A model generated the notes under the pieces. The model was not told the DNA's origin. It ran no database searches and saw only the letters and a program-made list of their open reading frames with translations. Shown here piece after piece: positions 44,475 to 55,297 of a stretch of DNA of 64,000 nt. The first letter of the stretch is position 1, and every line of letters begins with the position of its first letter. The translations under genes were made by a program, and so were the position numbers. This DNA comes from RBG-13-66-14 sp964436465 (GTDB taxonomy: Bacteria; RBG-13-66-14): positions 1-64,000 of the forward strand of contig CAYTCV010000003.1 in NCBI GenBank assembly GCA_964436465.1, read 5' to 3'.

Positions 44475-45454
44475 TGCCGCGCGAAATCGACCTCCAGGAG
44501 CTGCTGGACAGGTTCACCGCCGGGCAGGACACGGCCCTGGCCCGGACCATCTCCGTCATCGAGGACGAGCGCGACGGCTACGAGGGGCTGCTCCACGAGC
44601 TGTACCCCCTCTCCCGGCAGCGGATGCGCCTGGGCATCACCGGCCCCCCCGGCGCCGGCAAATCCACGCTGGTCGGCCGGATGGCCGCCCGCATCGCCCG
44701 GGGAGGGGAGACGGTGGGCATCATCGCCGTGGACCCCTCCAGCCCGTTCACCGGCGGCGCCCTGCTGGGGGACCGCATCCGCATGGACGACGTGGGCGGC
44801 GTGCCCGGCGTCTTCATCCGCTCCATGGGCACCCGGGGCTCCCTGGGCGGCCTCTCCCGCTCCACGCGGGAGGTCGCCATGGCCATGGACGCCTTCGGCA
44901 AGGACCGCATCATCATCGAGACGGTGGGCGTGGGGCAGTCGGAACTGGACATCGCCGGCGCCGCCGACACCACCGTCGTGGTCCTGGTTCCGGAGTCGGG
45001 CGACGGGGTCCAGGCGATGAAGGCCGGCCTGTTGGAAATAGCCGACGTCATCGTCATCAACAAGGCGGACCGCGAGGGGGCCAAGCGGATTTACCGCGAA
45101 ATCTGTGCCATGCTGGAGCTCAAGCCCGCCGGAAGTGACGACTGGCGGGTGCCCGTGCTGGAGACCGTCGCCCGGGACGATGTCGGCGTGGAGGAGGTCC
45201 TGGGCGCCGTGGACGACCACCGGCGCTACATGGAGGCCAGCGGCCTGGCCGAGGAGCGCCGCCGCAACCGCGCCCACGGTGAGCTCCGCGAGATTCTGGA
45301 GCACGAAATTATCGGCCGGGTCCTGGGCGCCGACGGGTTCGAAAAAACCGTCGAAGAAGCCGTCGAGCGCATCCTGACCAGCCGCTCCACCCCGTACCAC
45401 GAGGCGGAGCAGATAATCGCAAGATTGAACGTGGCACGGCTGAACCTGAACTGA
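44474..45454 (+). CDS. meaB: Methylmalonyl-CoA mutase-associated GTPase MeaB
   Basis: The 326-residue product is a G3E P-loop GTPase: Walker A GPPGAGKST (residues 57-65), IIAVDPSSPFTGGALLGDRIRM, the switch-like ETVGVGQSE and the specificity motif NKAD. MeaB proteins load and protect coenzyme B12 in acyl-CoA mutases and eject damaged cofactor. The gene overlaps cobO and is followed 27 bp later by the acyl-CoA dehydrogenase gene. The mutase it serves could be either or both of the two large subunits in this cluster. Confidence 0.93.
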   Translation: MPREIDLQELLDRFTAGQDTALARTISVIEDERDGYEGLLHELYPLSRQRMRLGITGPPGAGKSTLVGRMAARIARGGETVGIIAVDPSSPFTGGALLGDRIRMDDVGGVPGVFIRSMGTRGSLGGLSRSTREVAMAMDAFGKDRIIIETVGVGQSELDIAGAADTTVVVLVPESGDGVQAMKAGLLEIADVIVINKADREGAKRIYREICAMLELKPAGSDDWRVPVLETVARDDVGVEEVLGAVDDHRRYMEASGLAEERRRNRAHGELREILEHEIIGRVLGADGFEKTVEEAVERILTSRSTPYHEAEQIIARLNVARLNLN

Positions 45455-45481
45455 AAAATACCACCAGGAAAGGTGCGCCAG

Positions 45482-46642
<1,161 letters not shown>

Positions 46643-46685
46643 CAGGGCGGCGTCCGATATGGATTCAAAAAGCGAAGGGGAGTTT

Positions 46686-48350
<1,665 letters not shown>

Positions 48351-48360
48351 CCCGCCTATA

Positions 48361-48523
48361 TCCCCCTCCCCCCTTTGGGGAAAGGGTTAGAGTGAGGGGT
48401 GTTCTCGCCCCCTCCCCGTGAGAGAGGGGTTAGGGGTGAGGGCTACCGCATGTCCCCTCTCCCCTTTGGGGAAAGGGTTAGGGTGAGGGGTGCAGCGGTC
48501 CCCCTCTCCCCGTGGGAGAGGGG
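48361..48523 (+). repeat. GC-rich intergenic repeat, alternating A-B-A'-B' units
   Basis: Two near-identical units of about 39 bp (CCCCTTTGGGGAAAGGGTTAG, then a GTGAGGGGT end) alternate with two shorter units built on CCTCCCCGTG-GAGAGGGG. Both types contain inner inverted repeats able to form hairpins. The array fills the gap between the mutase gene and the HicB-like genes. Confidence 0.8.
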
Positions 48524-48538
48524 ATAAAAGGAGTTCAC

Positions 48539-48691
48539 GTGAAAATCAAGGTAATCGTCCACCATGCCGAAGAGGGCGGCTACTGGGCGGAGGTTCCCTC
48601 AATACCCGGTTGCGCGACCCAGGGCGACTCCTACGAGGAGCTCATCACCAATCTCTACGAGGCCGTCGAGGGATGCCTGTCGGTGGATTGA
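48539..48691 (+). CDS. Small HicB-like protein
   Basis: This 50-residue product starts at a GTG with AAAAGGAG 7 nt upstream. It is a compact HicB/UPF0150 antitoxin-fold domain: GGYWAEVPSIPGCATQGDSY followed by EELITNLYEAVEGCL. HicB proteins normally neutralise the mRNA interferase HicA and carry a C-terminal DNA-binding part, which is missing here. No hicA is seen next to it. A second HicB-like gene begins 13 bp later. Confidence 0.8.
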   Translation: MKIKVIVHHAEEGGYWAEVPSIPGCATQGDSYEELITNLYEAVEGCLSVD

Positions 48692-48704
48692 AGCGGGGGC
48701 GACG

Positions 48705-48911
48705 ATGAAGCTTCAGATTACCATCTATCAGGACGAAACCGGTATGTACGTGGTGGAGTGCCCTGCCATCCCCGGCTGCGTCTCCCAGGGAAAGACGGAG
48801 ACCGAGGCGCTCGAAAATATCCGGGAGGGCATCGCCGCCTGCCCGGAGGTCCGCCGCGAGGAAGGTCTGCCGCTCACCGTAGAGACCCGGACCGTCGAGA
48901 TACCGACGTGA
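48705..48911 (+). CDS. Small HicB-like protein
   Basis: The 68-residue product has the same fold as its neighbour: DETGMYVVECPAIPGCVSQG followed by KTETEALENIREGIAAC, with a short C-terminal extension (VETRTVEIPT) and no DNA-binding domain. It begins 13 bp after the first HicB-like gene. It could be an orphan antitoxin or a small regulatory protein. The pair is bracketed by related GC-rich repeats in opposite orientation, which suggests it arrived as a cassette. Confidence 0.8.
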   Translation: MKLQITIYQDETGMYVVECPAIPGCVSQGKTETEALENIREGIAACPEVRREEGLPLTVETRTVEIPT

Positions 48912-48991
48912 TAAACCGCGGATAGGAGCAGCCAGACGCAGTTGACTACAGGCAGCGGCATGCATTGTGCCTGGTGCCCGGTGGAGTAGCA

Positions 48992-49030
48992 ACCCCTCAC
49001 CCTAACCCTCCCCCCAGAGGGGGGAGGGGA
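48992..49030 (-). repeat. GC-rich repeat copy in inverted orientation
   Basis: ACCCCTCACCCTAACCCT is the reverse complement of the A-type units at 48361-48523, followed by a CCCCCC/GGGGGG inverted repeat. It lies between the HicB pair and the B12-binding subunit gene. The 165 bp between those genes hold nothing else. Confidence 0.75.
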
Positions 49031-49076
49031 TATGAGGAACACCCTTCGTACATGACGCCCCCTTTCGAGGTGAGCC

Positions 49077-49469
49077 ATGAGCCGTAAGATACGCCTTCTC
49101 ATCGCCAAGCCCGGCCTGGACGGCCACGACCGCGGGGCCAAGGTCGTCGCCCGCGCCCTGCGCGACGCCGGCATGGAGGTCATCTACACCGGCCTGCACC
49201 AGACCCCCGAGGCCATCGTGGAGGCGGCCATCCAGGAGGACGTGGACGTGGTGGGGCTCTCCATCCTGTCGGGGGCCCACATGACCATCTTCCCGAAAAT
49301 CCACGAGCTCCTGCGGGAGCGCGGCGCGGACCACATCATCATCACCGGCGGCGGCATCATCCCCGAGGACGACATGGCCGACCTGGAGGAAAGCGGCATC
49401 GGCAAGCTCTTCGGCCCCGGGACGAGCACCGACGACATCATCGCCTACATCCGCTCGACCGTCCTCTGA
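49077..49469 (+). CDS. Acyl-CoA mutase small subunit, B12-binding domain
   Basis: The 130-residue product is the Rossmann-like cobalamin-binding module of acyl-CoA mutases: IRLLIAKPGLDGHDRGAKVV with the DxHxxG motif (Asp15, His17, Gly20; His17 coordinates cobalt from below), GLSILSGAH and IITGGGIIPEDD. It must associate with a large subunit. Only this one small subunit is present for two large subunits (46686 and 53316), so it may be shared. It follows the HicB pair and repeats by about 165 bp and has a GAGGTG ribosome site. Confidence 0.93.
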   Translation: MSRKIRLLIAKPGLDGHDRGAKVVARALRDAGMEVIYTGLHQTPEAIVEAAIQEDVDVVGLSILSGAHMTIFPKIHELLRERGADHIIITGGGIIPEDDMADLEESGIGKLFGPGTSTDDIIAYIRSTVL

Positions 49470-49553
49470 CTGTGCGCGCCGGGTCCACCGATAACCGAGA
49501 AACCTAAGGCCGCCCGCCGGTCAACGGCGGGCAATTCAAAGAATCTTAAAAAG

Positions 49554-51101
49554 ATGCCTAACGAGGATAAGTTCAAGAAACTGGCCGGGCTCCGCCAAAA
49601 GGCGCTTGCCGGAGACCCGGAAAAAATCGCCAGGCAGCAGGCCAAGGGCAAGCTCACCGCCCGGGAGCGCATCGGCATTCTCTTCGACGAGGGCACATTC
49701 CAGGAGCTGGACCAGCTCAAGGTCCACCGCTGCCACGACTTCGGCATGGAGTCCAACCTCCCCCTGGGCGACGGGGTCATCACCGGCTACGGGTCCATCG
49801 AGGGGCGGCTGACCTACGCCTTCGCCCAGGACTTCACCGTCTTCGGCGGGACGCTCTCCCGGGCGCACGGGGAAAAAATCTGCAAGGTGATGGACCTGGC
49901 GCTCAAGAACGGCGCGCCCTTCGTCGGATTGAACGACTCCGGCGGCGCGCGCATCCAGGAGGGCGTGGACTCCCTCGCGGGCTACGCCGAGGTCTTCCAG
50001 GCCAACACCATGGCCTCGGGGGTGATTCCCCAGATTTCGGCCATCATGGGTCCCTGCGCCGGCGGCGCCGTTTACTCCCCCGCCGTCACCGACTTCGCCT
50101 TCATGGTGGACGGCACCAGCCACATGTTCCTCACCGGCCCCGACGTCATCAAGACGGTGATGAACGAGGAGGTCAGCTTCGAGGAACTCGGCGGGGCCAG
50201 GGTTCACGCGTCGAAATCCGGCGTGTGTCACGTGGTGGCGGCCAACGAGTTCGAGTGCCTCCAGGGCATACGCCGCCTGCTGCAATTCTTCCCGCAGAAC
50301 AACATGGAGGACCCGCCGCGGGCGAAGACCTCCGACGACCCGGCCCGCATGGACCCCAAGCTCGACGGCATAGTCCCCGATTCGCCCACCAAGCCCTACG
50401 ACATGAAGGACATCATCCGGCTGGTGGTGGATGACGGGGACTTCTTCGAGACGCACGCCGACTTCGCCGCCAACCATATCACCGGCTTCGCGCGCTTGGG
50501 CGGGCGGCCGGTGGGCATCGTGGCCCACCAGCCCTCGGTCCTGGCCGGCTGCCTGGACATCGACTCGTCGTGCAAGTCGGCCCGGATGATACGCTTCTGC
50601 GACTGCTTCAACCTGCCCGTGGTCACCTTCTCCGACGTGCCGGGGTTCCTGCCGGGGACGGACCAGGAGTGGCGCGGCGTCATCAAGCACGGCGCGATGC
50701 TGCTCTACGCCTACGCCGAGGCCACGGTGCCCAAGGTCCACGTCATCACGCGCAAGTCCTACGGCGGGGCCTACGCCGTGACCTCGAACCGCCACATGCG
50801 GGGCGACATCGTCTACGCCTGGCCCACGGCCGAAATCGCGGTGATGGGGGCCGAGGGCGCGGTGCAGATTCTCTACCGCCGCGAGCTCAAGGCCGCCGAC
50901 GACCCCCAGGCCCTGGCCGGCAAGCTGGCCGCCGAGTTCCGCGACCGCTTCGCCGACCCCTACACCGCCGCGGGGCTGGGCTACGTGGACGAGGTCATCA
51001 TGCCCCGCGAGACGCGGCCCAAAATCATCGCCGCCCTCGAGATGCTCAACCACAAGCGGGACACCAACCCGCCCAAAAAACACGGGAACATCCCGCTCTA
51101 G
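49554..51101 (+). CDS. pccB: Acyl-CoA carboxylase carboxyltransferase subunit (propionyl-CoA type)
   Basis: The 515-residue product has the two crotonase-fold halves of biotin-dependent carboxyltransferases: LNDSGGARIQEGVDSLAGY, IMGPCAGGAVYSPAVTDF, then VTFSDVPGFLPGTDQEWRG and YGGAYAVTSNRHMRGD. Asp in DVPGFLPG type positions is characteristic of propionyl/methylmalonyl rather than acetyl specificity. It moves CO2 from carboxybiotin to the acyl-CoA, yielding methylmalonyl-CoA. The biotin carboxylase and carrier genes follow directly, so this is an ATP-dependent carboxylase and not a sodium-pumping decarboxylase. Confidence 0.9.
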   Translation: MPNEDKFKKLAGLRQKALAGDPEKIARQQAKGKLTARERIGILFDEGTFQELDQLKVHRCHDFGMESNLPLGDGVITGYGSIEGRLTYAFAQDFTVFGGTLSRAHGEKICKVMDLALKNGAPFVGLNDSGGARIQEGVDSLAGYAEVFQANTMASGVIPQISAIMGPCAGGAVYSPAVTDFAFMVDGTSHMFLTGPDVIKTVMNEEVSFEELGGARVHASKSGVCHVVAANEFECLQGIRRLLQFFPQNNMEDPPRAKTSDDPARMDPKLDGIVPDSPTKPYDMKDIIRLVVDDGDFFETHADFAANHITGFARLGGRPVGIVAHQPSVLAGCLDIDSSCKSARMIRFCDCFNLPVVTFSDVPGFLPGTDQEWRGVIKHGAMLLYAYAEATVPKVHVITRKSYGGAYAVTSNRHMRGDIVYAWPTAEIAVMGAEGAVQILYRRELKAADDPQALAGKLAAEFRDRFADPYTAAGLGYVDEVIMPRETRPKIIAALEMLNHKRDTNPPKKHGNIPL

Positions 51102-51110
51102 GCCGGTTTC

Positions 51111-52613
51111 ATGTTCAAGAAAATCCTCATCGCCAACCGGGGCGAAATCGCGGTGCGGGTCATCCGGACCTGCGCGGAGATGGGCGTGCCCACGGTGGCC
51201 GTCTTCTCCGACGCCGACCGCGGCGCCCTCCACGTCCAGTACGCCGACGAGGCGTACCGCATCGGCCCGCCCCCGGCGGCGGAGTCGTATCTCGTCGGCG
51301 ACCGGCTCATCGAATTGGCGAAGCGTGTCGGCGCCGAAGCCGTCCACCCCGGGTACGGGTTCCTGGCCGAGAACGCCGACTTCGCCCAGGCGTGCGCCGA
51401 CGCGGGACTGGCCTTCATCGGCCCCTCGGCGGGCGCCATGCGCCTCTCCGGCGACAAGCTCCAGGCCCGCGCCACCATGGTCAAGGCCGGCGTGCCGGTC
51501 ATCCCCGGACTCGACACCGCCGGGATTCCCGATGACGAGCTGCCGGCGCGGGTGGCGGAAATCGGCTACCCGGTGATGGTCAAGGCGGCGGGCGGCGGCG
51601 GCGGCAAGGGCATCCGCACCGTCCACGGCCCCGATGAGCTCCAGGCCTCCTTCAGGCAGGCCCGCGCCGAGGCGGCCAGCTCCTTCGGCGACGAGCGGGT
51701 GTACATCGAGAAGATGGTGGTGGACCCGCGGCACATCGAGGTGCAGATTCTGGGCGACGCCCACGGCAACACGGTCCACCTCTTCGAGCGCGAGTGCTCC
51801 ATCCAGCGCCGGCACCAGAAGCTGGTGGAGGAGAGCCCGTCCCCGGCGTTGACGGACGACCAGCGCGCCGCCATGACCGCCGCCGCCGTCAAGGCCGCCC
51901 GCGCCGTCGACTACGACAACGCCGGCACCATCGAGTTCCTGCGCTCCGCCGACGGCAGCTTCTACTTCCTGGAGGTCAACGCCCGGCTGCAGGTGGAGCA
52001 CCCGGTCACCGAGATGCTCATCGGCCGGGACCTGGTGCGGGCCCAAATCCGCATCGCCGCCGGCGAGGAGCTCTGGTTCACCCAGGACGAGGTCCAGTCG
52101 CGCGGTTCGGCCATCGAATGCCGCGTCTGCGCCGAGGACCCCGACTCCAACTTCTACCCCGCCACGGGGACGGTGACGCGGATGCGCGCCCCCGGCGGCC
52201 CCGGCGTCCGCCTCGACGCGGGCTGCTTCCAGGGCTACGACGTGCCGGTGTACTACGACCCGCTCATCGCCAAGCTCATCGTCTGGGGCGAGGACCGGCC
52301 AGCCGCTCTGGACCGCCTGGCCCGCGTGCTGAACGAATTCGTCCTCGAGGGTTTCCCCACCACGCTCCCCTTCTTCCGCTGGCTGGTGCAGAACGGACCG
52401 TTCCGCTCCGGCGACTACGACACCGGCTTCATCGCCCGGCACTACAAGCCGGAGCCGCCGGGCGGGAGCGAGCTGGAGCGAGCCGCCTCCGTTCTGTGCG
52501 CCCTGCTGGAGCACGAGGCCGTCCGGGGCATCGCCTCGTGCGGGGACGACGGCAGACAGGAAGCCTCCGCCTGGAAGTACCTCTGGCTCAAGAATCGCCT
52601 CGGCTCATACTAG
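51111..52613 (+). CDS. Biotin carboxylase subunit of acyl-CoA carboxylase
   Basis: The 500-residue product matches AccC/PccA-type ATP-grasp biotin carboxylase: KILIANRGEIAVRVIRTC, the glycine loop AAGGGGGKGIR, ERECSIQRRHQKLVEE, and FLEVNARLQVEHPVTE. It carboxylates biotin on the carrier protein using ATP and bicarbonate. It is slightly longer than AccC (about 450) because of a C-terminal tail that may contact the carrier. The start lies 9 bp after the carboxyltransferase stop, and the carrier gene follows after 6 bp. Confidence 0.92.
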   Translation: MFKKILIANRGEIAVRVIRTCAEMGVPTVAVFSDADRGALHVQYADEAYRIGPPPAAESYLVGDRLIELAKRVGAEAVHPGYGFLAENADFAQACADAGLAFIGPSAGAMRLSGDKLQARATMVKAGVPVIPGLDTAGIPDDELPARVAEIGYPVMVKAAGGGGGKGIRTVHGPDELQASFRQARAEAASSFGDERVYIEKMVVDPRHIEVQILGDAHGNTVHLFERECSIQRRHQKLVEESPSPALTDDQRAAMTAAAVKAARAVDYDNAGTIEFLRSADGSFYFLEVNARLQVEHPVTEMLIGRDLVRAQIRIAAGEELWFTQDEVQSRGSAIECRVCAEDPDSNFYPATGTVTRMRAPGGPGVRLDAGCFQGYDVPVYYDPLIAKLIVWGEDRPAALDRLARVLNEFVLEGFPTTLPFFRWLVQNGPFRSGDYDTGFIARHYKPEPPGGSELERAASVLCALLEHEAVRGIASCGDDGRQEASAWKYLWLKNRLGSY

Positions 52614-52619
52614 GAATTC

Positions 52620-53126
52620 ATGAAGTACGAAACCCGCATCGGTGACCGCGGCTACGAGGTGGATATCACCCCCGGCGAGGCAGGGCCGAAGGTCCTCCTC
52701 GACGGTAAAGAGATTTCCGTGGACTTTGCCGAAATCTCCCCCCGGGCGCTCTACTCCATTATCATCGACGGCCGCTCCTACGAGCTGTGGCTCCGGCGCG
52801 AGGGCGCGGAGTACCACATCTTCGCCGAGGGACGCAGCCTTTGCGTTATCGTCCGCGACGAGCGGCGGCGGCGGGTAGAGTCGCTCCAGGCCGCGATGCC
52901 GCAGACCAAAACCGGCTTCACCCTGCGCGCCCCCATGCCGGCCGTGGTCACCGCGGTGCTCGTCGAGCCGGGTCAGGAGGTCAAGAAAGGCGATATTCTG
53001 TGCCGCCTGGAGGCGATGAAGATGGAGAACGAGATGGCCTCCGAGGCCGACGGGACGGTGAAAGAGGTCAAGGTCGCCGCCGGGGACGGCGTGGAGAAGG
53101 GTCAGGTCCTGGTCGTCGTGGAGTAG
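52620..53126 (+). CDS. Biotin carboxyl carrier protein
   Basis: The 168-residue product ends in a biotinyl domain: APMPAVVTAVLVEPGQEVKKG and the biotinylation motif EAMKMEN with Lys134. Residues 1-95 form a separate linker domain resembling the BT domain of propionyl-CoA carboxylase alpha chains, which docks onto the carboxyltransferase. It therefore completes a three-gene acyl-CoA carboxylase. No insertion or truncation is seen. A GC-rich repeat separates it from the second mutase. Confidence 0.92.
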   Translation: MKYETRIGDRGYEVDITPGEAGPKVLLDGKEISVDFAEISPRALYSIIIDGRSYELWLRREGAEYHIFAEGRSLCVIVRDERRRRVESLQAAMPQTKTGFTLRAPMPAVVTAVLVEPGQEVKKGDILCRLEAMKMENEMASEADGTVKEVKVAAGDGVEKGQVLVVVE

Positions 53127-53128
53127 GC

Positions 53129-53283
53129 TATACCCCCCCCCTCTGGGGGGAAGGTCGGGGAGGGGGGTGTAGCGGCTCCCTCTCCCTTCCAGGGGAAAAG
53201 CTTGCCCCCGGGCCGGGGTGAGGGCTGACCCACCCCCCTCCCCCCTCTGGGTGGAAGCGCGCTTACGGGTCGGGGTGAGGGGC
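53129..53283. repeat. GC-rich intergenic repeat region
   Basis: Several C-run/G-run inverted repeats and GGTGAGGG motifs related to the repeat at 48361-48523 fill the space between the biotin carrier and the second mutase. The unit structure is more degenerate here. Confidence 0.65.
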
Positions 53284-53315
53284 AGATACGTGAATCATAA
53301 GCAGTTACAAATAAT

Positions 53316-54893
53316 ATGGTTGATAAAGACAATTTAGCCACCCCCTCCGGCATCCCCGTGGAGCGGGTCTATACCGAGCCGCCGACCGGCCTGGCGGACA
53401 AGCTCGGCCTCCCCGGCGCGCCCCCCTACACCCGCGGAATACACCCCGGCATGTACCGCGACCGCCTGTGGACCATGCGGCAGTACGCCGGCTTCGGCGG
53501 CGCCAAGGCCACCAACGAGCGGTTCAAATATCTCATCGAAGCCGGGCAGACCGGCCTCTCCGTGGCCTTCGACCTCCCGACCCAGATGGGCTACGACTCC
53601 GACCACCCCATGGCCGCGGGCGAGGTGGGCCGCGTCGGGGTGGCGATTTCCAGCTACGAGGATTTTTACGAACTTTTCGACGGCCTGGACCCGGCAAAAA
53701 TCTCGGTCAGCATGACCATCAACGCCACCGCGCCGATTCTGCTGGCCATGTACCTGGTGCTGGCCGAGGAGAAAGGCGTCCCCTGGGACGCGCTCCGGGG
53801 CACGGTCCAGAACGATATTCTCAAGGAGTACTTCGCCCGGGGGACCTACATCTACCCGCCGCGACCGGGCCTGCGCCTCGCCGTGGATTTGATTCGTTTC
53901 GCCACGGAGCGGGTCGGAAATTGGTATCCGGTCTCCATCTCCGGCTACCACATCCGGGAGGCCGGGGCCGACGCGGTTCAGGAGCTGGCCTTCACCTTCG
54001 CCGACGCGGTGGAGTACGTGAAGGGCGCGCGGGCGGCGGGGCTGGACGTGGACGCCTTCGCCCCGCGCTTGAGCTTCTTTTTCAACGCGCACAACGATGT
54101 TTTCGAGGAGACGGCCAAGTTCCGCGCGGCGCGCCGCATCTGGCACGCAATCATGACGAAGAAATTCGGGGCGCAGGACCCGAAATCGGCCCAGCTCCGC
54201 TTCCACGCGCAGACGGCCGGTTCCTCCCTCACCGCCGCCGGATTCGAAAACAATGCCGTGCGCGTGACGCTCCAGGCCCTGGCCGCAGTGCTGGGCGGGG
54301 CCCAGTCCGTCCACACCAACTCCCGCGACGAGGCGCTGGGCCTGCCCACCGAGGACTCGGTGCGCCTGGCGCTGCGGACCCAGCAGGTCATCGCCTTCGA
54401 AAGCGGCGTGACGGGGACGGCGGACCCGCTGGGCGGCTCGTTCTACCTGGAGCGACTGACCGACGAGCTGGTCCGCCGGGTGGAGGGGGAACTGGAGAAC
54501 GTCGAGGGGATGGGCGGCGCTCTGGCCTGCATCGAGTCCGGCTACTTCTCCGACCGAATAGCCGCCTCGGCCTACGCCTACCAAAGAGCCGTGGAAGACG
54601 GAGAAAGAAAGGTCGTAGGGGTGAACTGCTTCGAGGACCCGGAGCAGGAAAACGTGGAACTACTGAAGGTAGACCCGGAACTGGGCCGTCTGCGGCGGAA
54701 GAAGCTGGCCGAATACCGCTCGCGCCGGGACGAAAAACCGCTCACCGAGACCCTTGGGAAATTGAAGAAAGCCGCCGGGGAACAGGACGCCCCGCTCATG
54801 GAGCCCATCACCGACTGCGTCCGCGCCGGCGGCACCGTGGGGGAAATCGCCGAGGCCCTGCGCGGCGTCTTCGGCGCCTTCGACGAAACATGA
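53316..54893 (+). CDS. mcmA: Methylmalonyl-CoA mutase large subunit
   Basis: The 525-residue product is a second mutase catalytic chain without a B12 domain. It has the methylmalonyl-specific pair Tyr57 (MRQYAGFGG) and Arg175 (FARGTYIYPP), 118 residues apart as in the Propionibacterium enzyme (Tyr89/Arg207), and His212 in SISGYHIREAG. It should convert (R)-methylmalonyl-CoA to succinyl-CoA. The neighbours fit: carboxylase genes before it, and the epimerase gene overlapping its stop (ATGA). The ATG at 53316 lacks a clear ribosome site, and a repeat region precedes it, so this gene may be poorly coupled to those upstream. Confidence 0.9.
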   Translation: MVDKDNLATPSGIPVERVYTEPPTGLADKLGLPGAPPYTRGIHPGMYRDRLWTMRQYAGFGGAKATNERFKYLIEAGQTGLSVAFDLPTQMGYDSDHPMAAGEVGRVGVAISSYEDFYELFDGLDPAKISVSMTINATAPILLAMYLVLAEEKGVPWDALRGTVQNDILKEYFARGTYIYPPRPGLRLAVDLIRFATERVGNWYPVSISGYHIREAGADAVQELAFTFADAVEYVKGARAAGLDVDAFAPRLSFFFNAHNDVFEETAKFRAARRIWHAIMTKKFGAQDPKSAQLRFHAQTAGSSLTAAGFENNAVRVTLQALAAVLGGAQSVHTNSRDEALGLPTEDSVRLALRTQQVIAFESGVTGTADPLGGSFYLERLTDELVRRVEGELENVEGMGGALACIESGYFSDRIAASAYAYQRAVEDGERKVVGVNCFEDPEQENVELLKVDPELGRLRRKKLAEYRSRRDEKPLTETLGKLKKAAGEQDAPLMEPITDCVRAGGTVGEIAEALRGVFGAFDET

Positions 54894-55297
54894 AAATTTA
54901 TAAAATCAGCCACATCGGCGTCGCCGTGGAGAACCTCGCCGGGGCGCTCGAATTCTGGGAGAAGGCCCTGGGGCTGAAGGTCGAGGGGACCGAATCCGTC
55001 CCCGACCAGTCCCTCACCGTGGCCCAGCTCCGGTTGGGCGAATCGGACGTGGAGCTCCTGGAGAGCACGGACCCCGCGGGACCGGTCGGTAAATTCATCG
55101 CCGCCCGCGGACCGGGAATACACCACCTCTGCGTGGAGGTGGAGGACCTGGCTGGGGCGCTGGCGGAGCTCAAGGCCGCCGGGTACCGCCTGCTGGACGA
55201 GGAGCCGCGGACCGGCGCGGGGGGCGCGAAAATCGCCTTCGTTCACCCCAAGAGCTGCGGCGGGGTCCTGCTGGAGCTCACCGAGAGGCGCCGCTGA
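54890..55297 (+). CDS. mce: Methylmalonyl-CoA epimerase
   Basis: The 135-residue product is a VOC-fold epimerase: ISHIGVAVENL with His8, VAQLRLG with Gln46, GPGIHHLCVEV with the third ligand His and GGVLLELTE with Glu129, the expected metal set. It inverts the C2 centre of methylmalonyl-CoA, linking carboxylase product (S) to mutase substrate (R). Its ATG overlaps the mutase stop and its own stop shares a base with the next start. Position between mcmA and the hydratase gene fully agrees with the assignment. Confidence 0.93.
   Translation: MKIYKISHIGVAVENLAGALEFWEKALGLKVEGTESVPDQSLTVAQLRLGESDVELLESTDPAGPVGKFIAARGPGIHHLCVEVEDLAGALAELKAAGYRLLDEEPRTGAGGAKIAFVHPKSCGGVLLELTERRR

Noticed and set aside
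48361..48523. CRISPR array
   Set aside because: The units alternate, are of unequal length and lack regular unique spacers; they are hairpin-forming intergenic repeats. No cas genes are present.
48912..49076. Possible hicA toxin gene beside the HicB-like pair
   Set aside because: No frame with a HicA-like double-stranded RNA-binding pattern is found; the segment is GC-rich repeat sequence.
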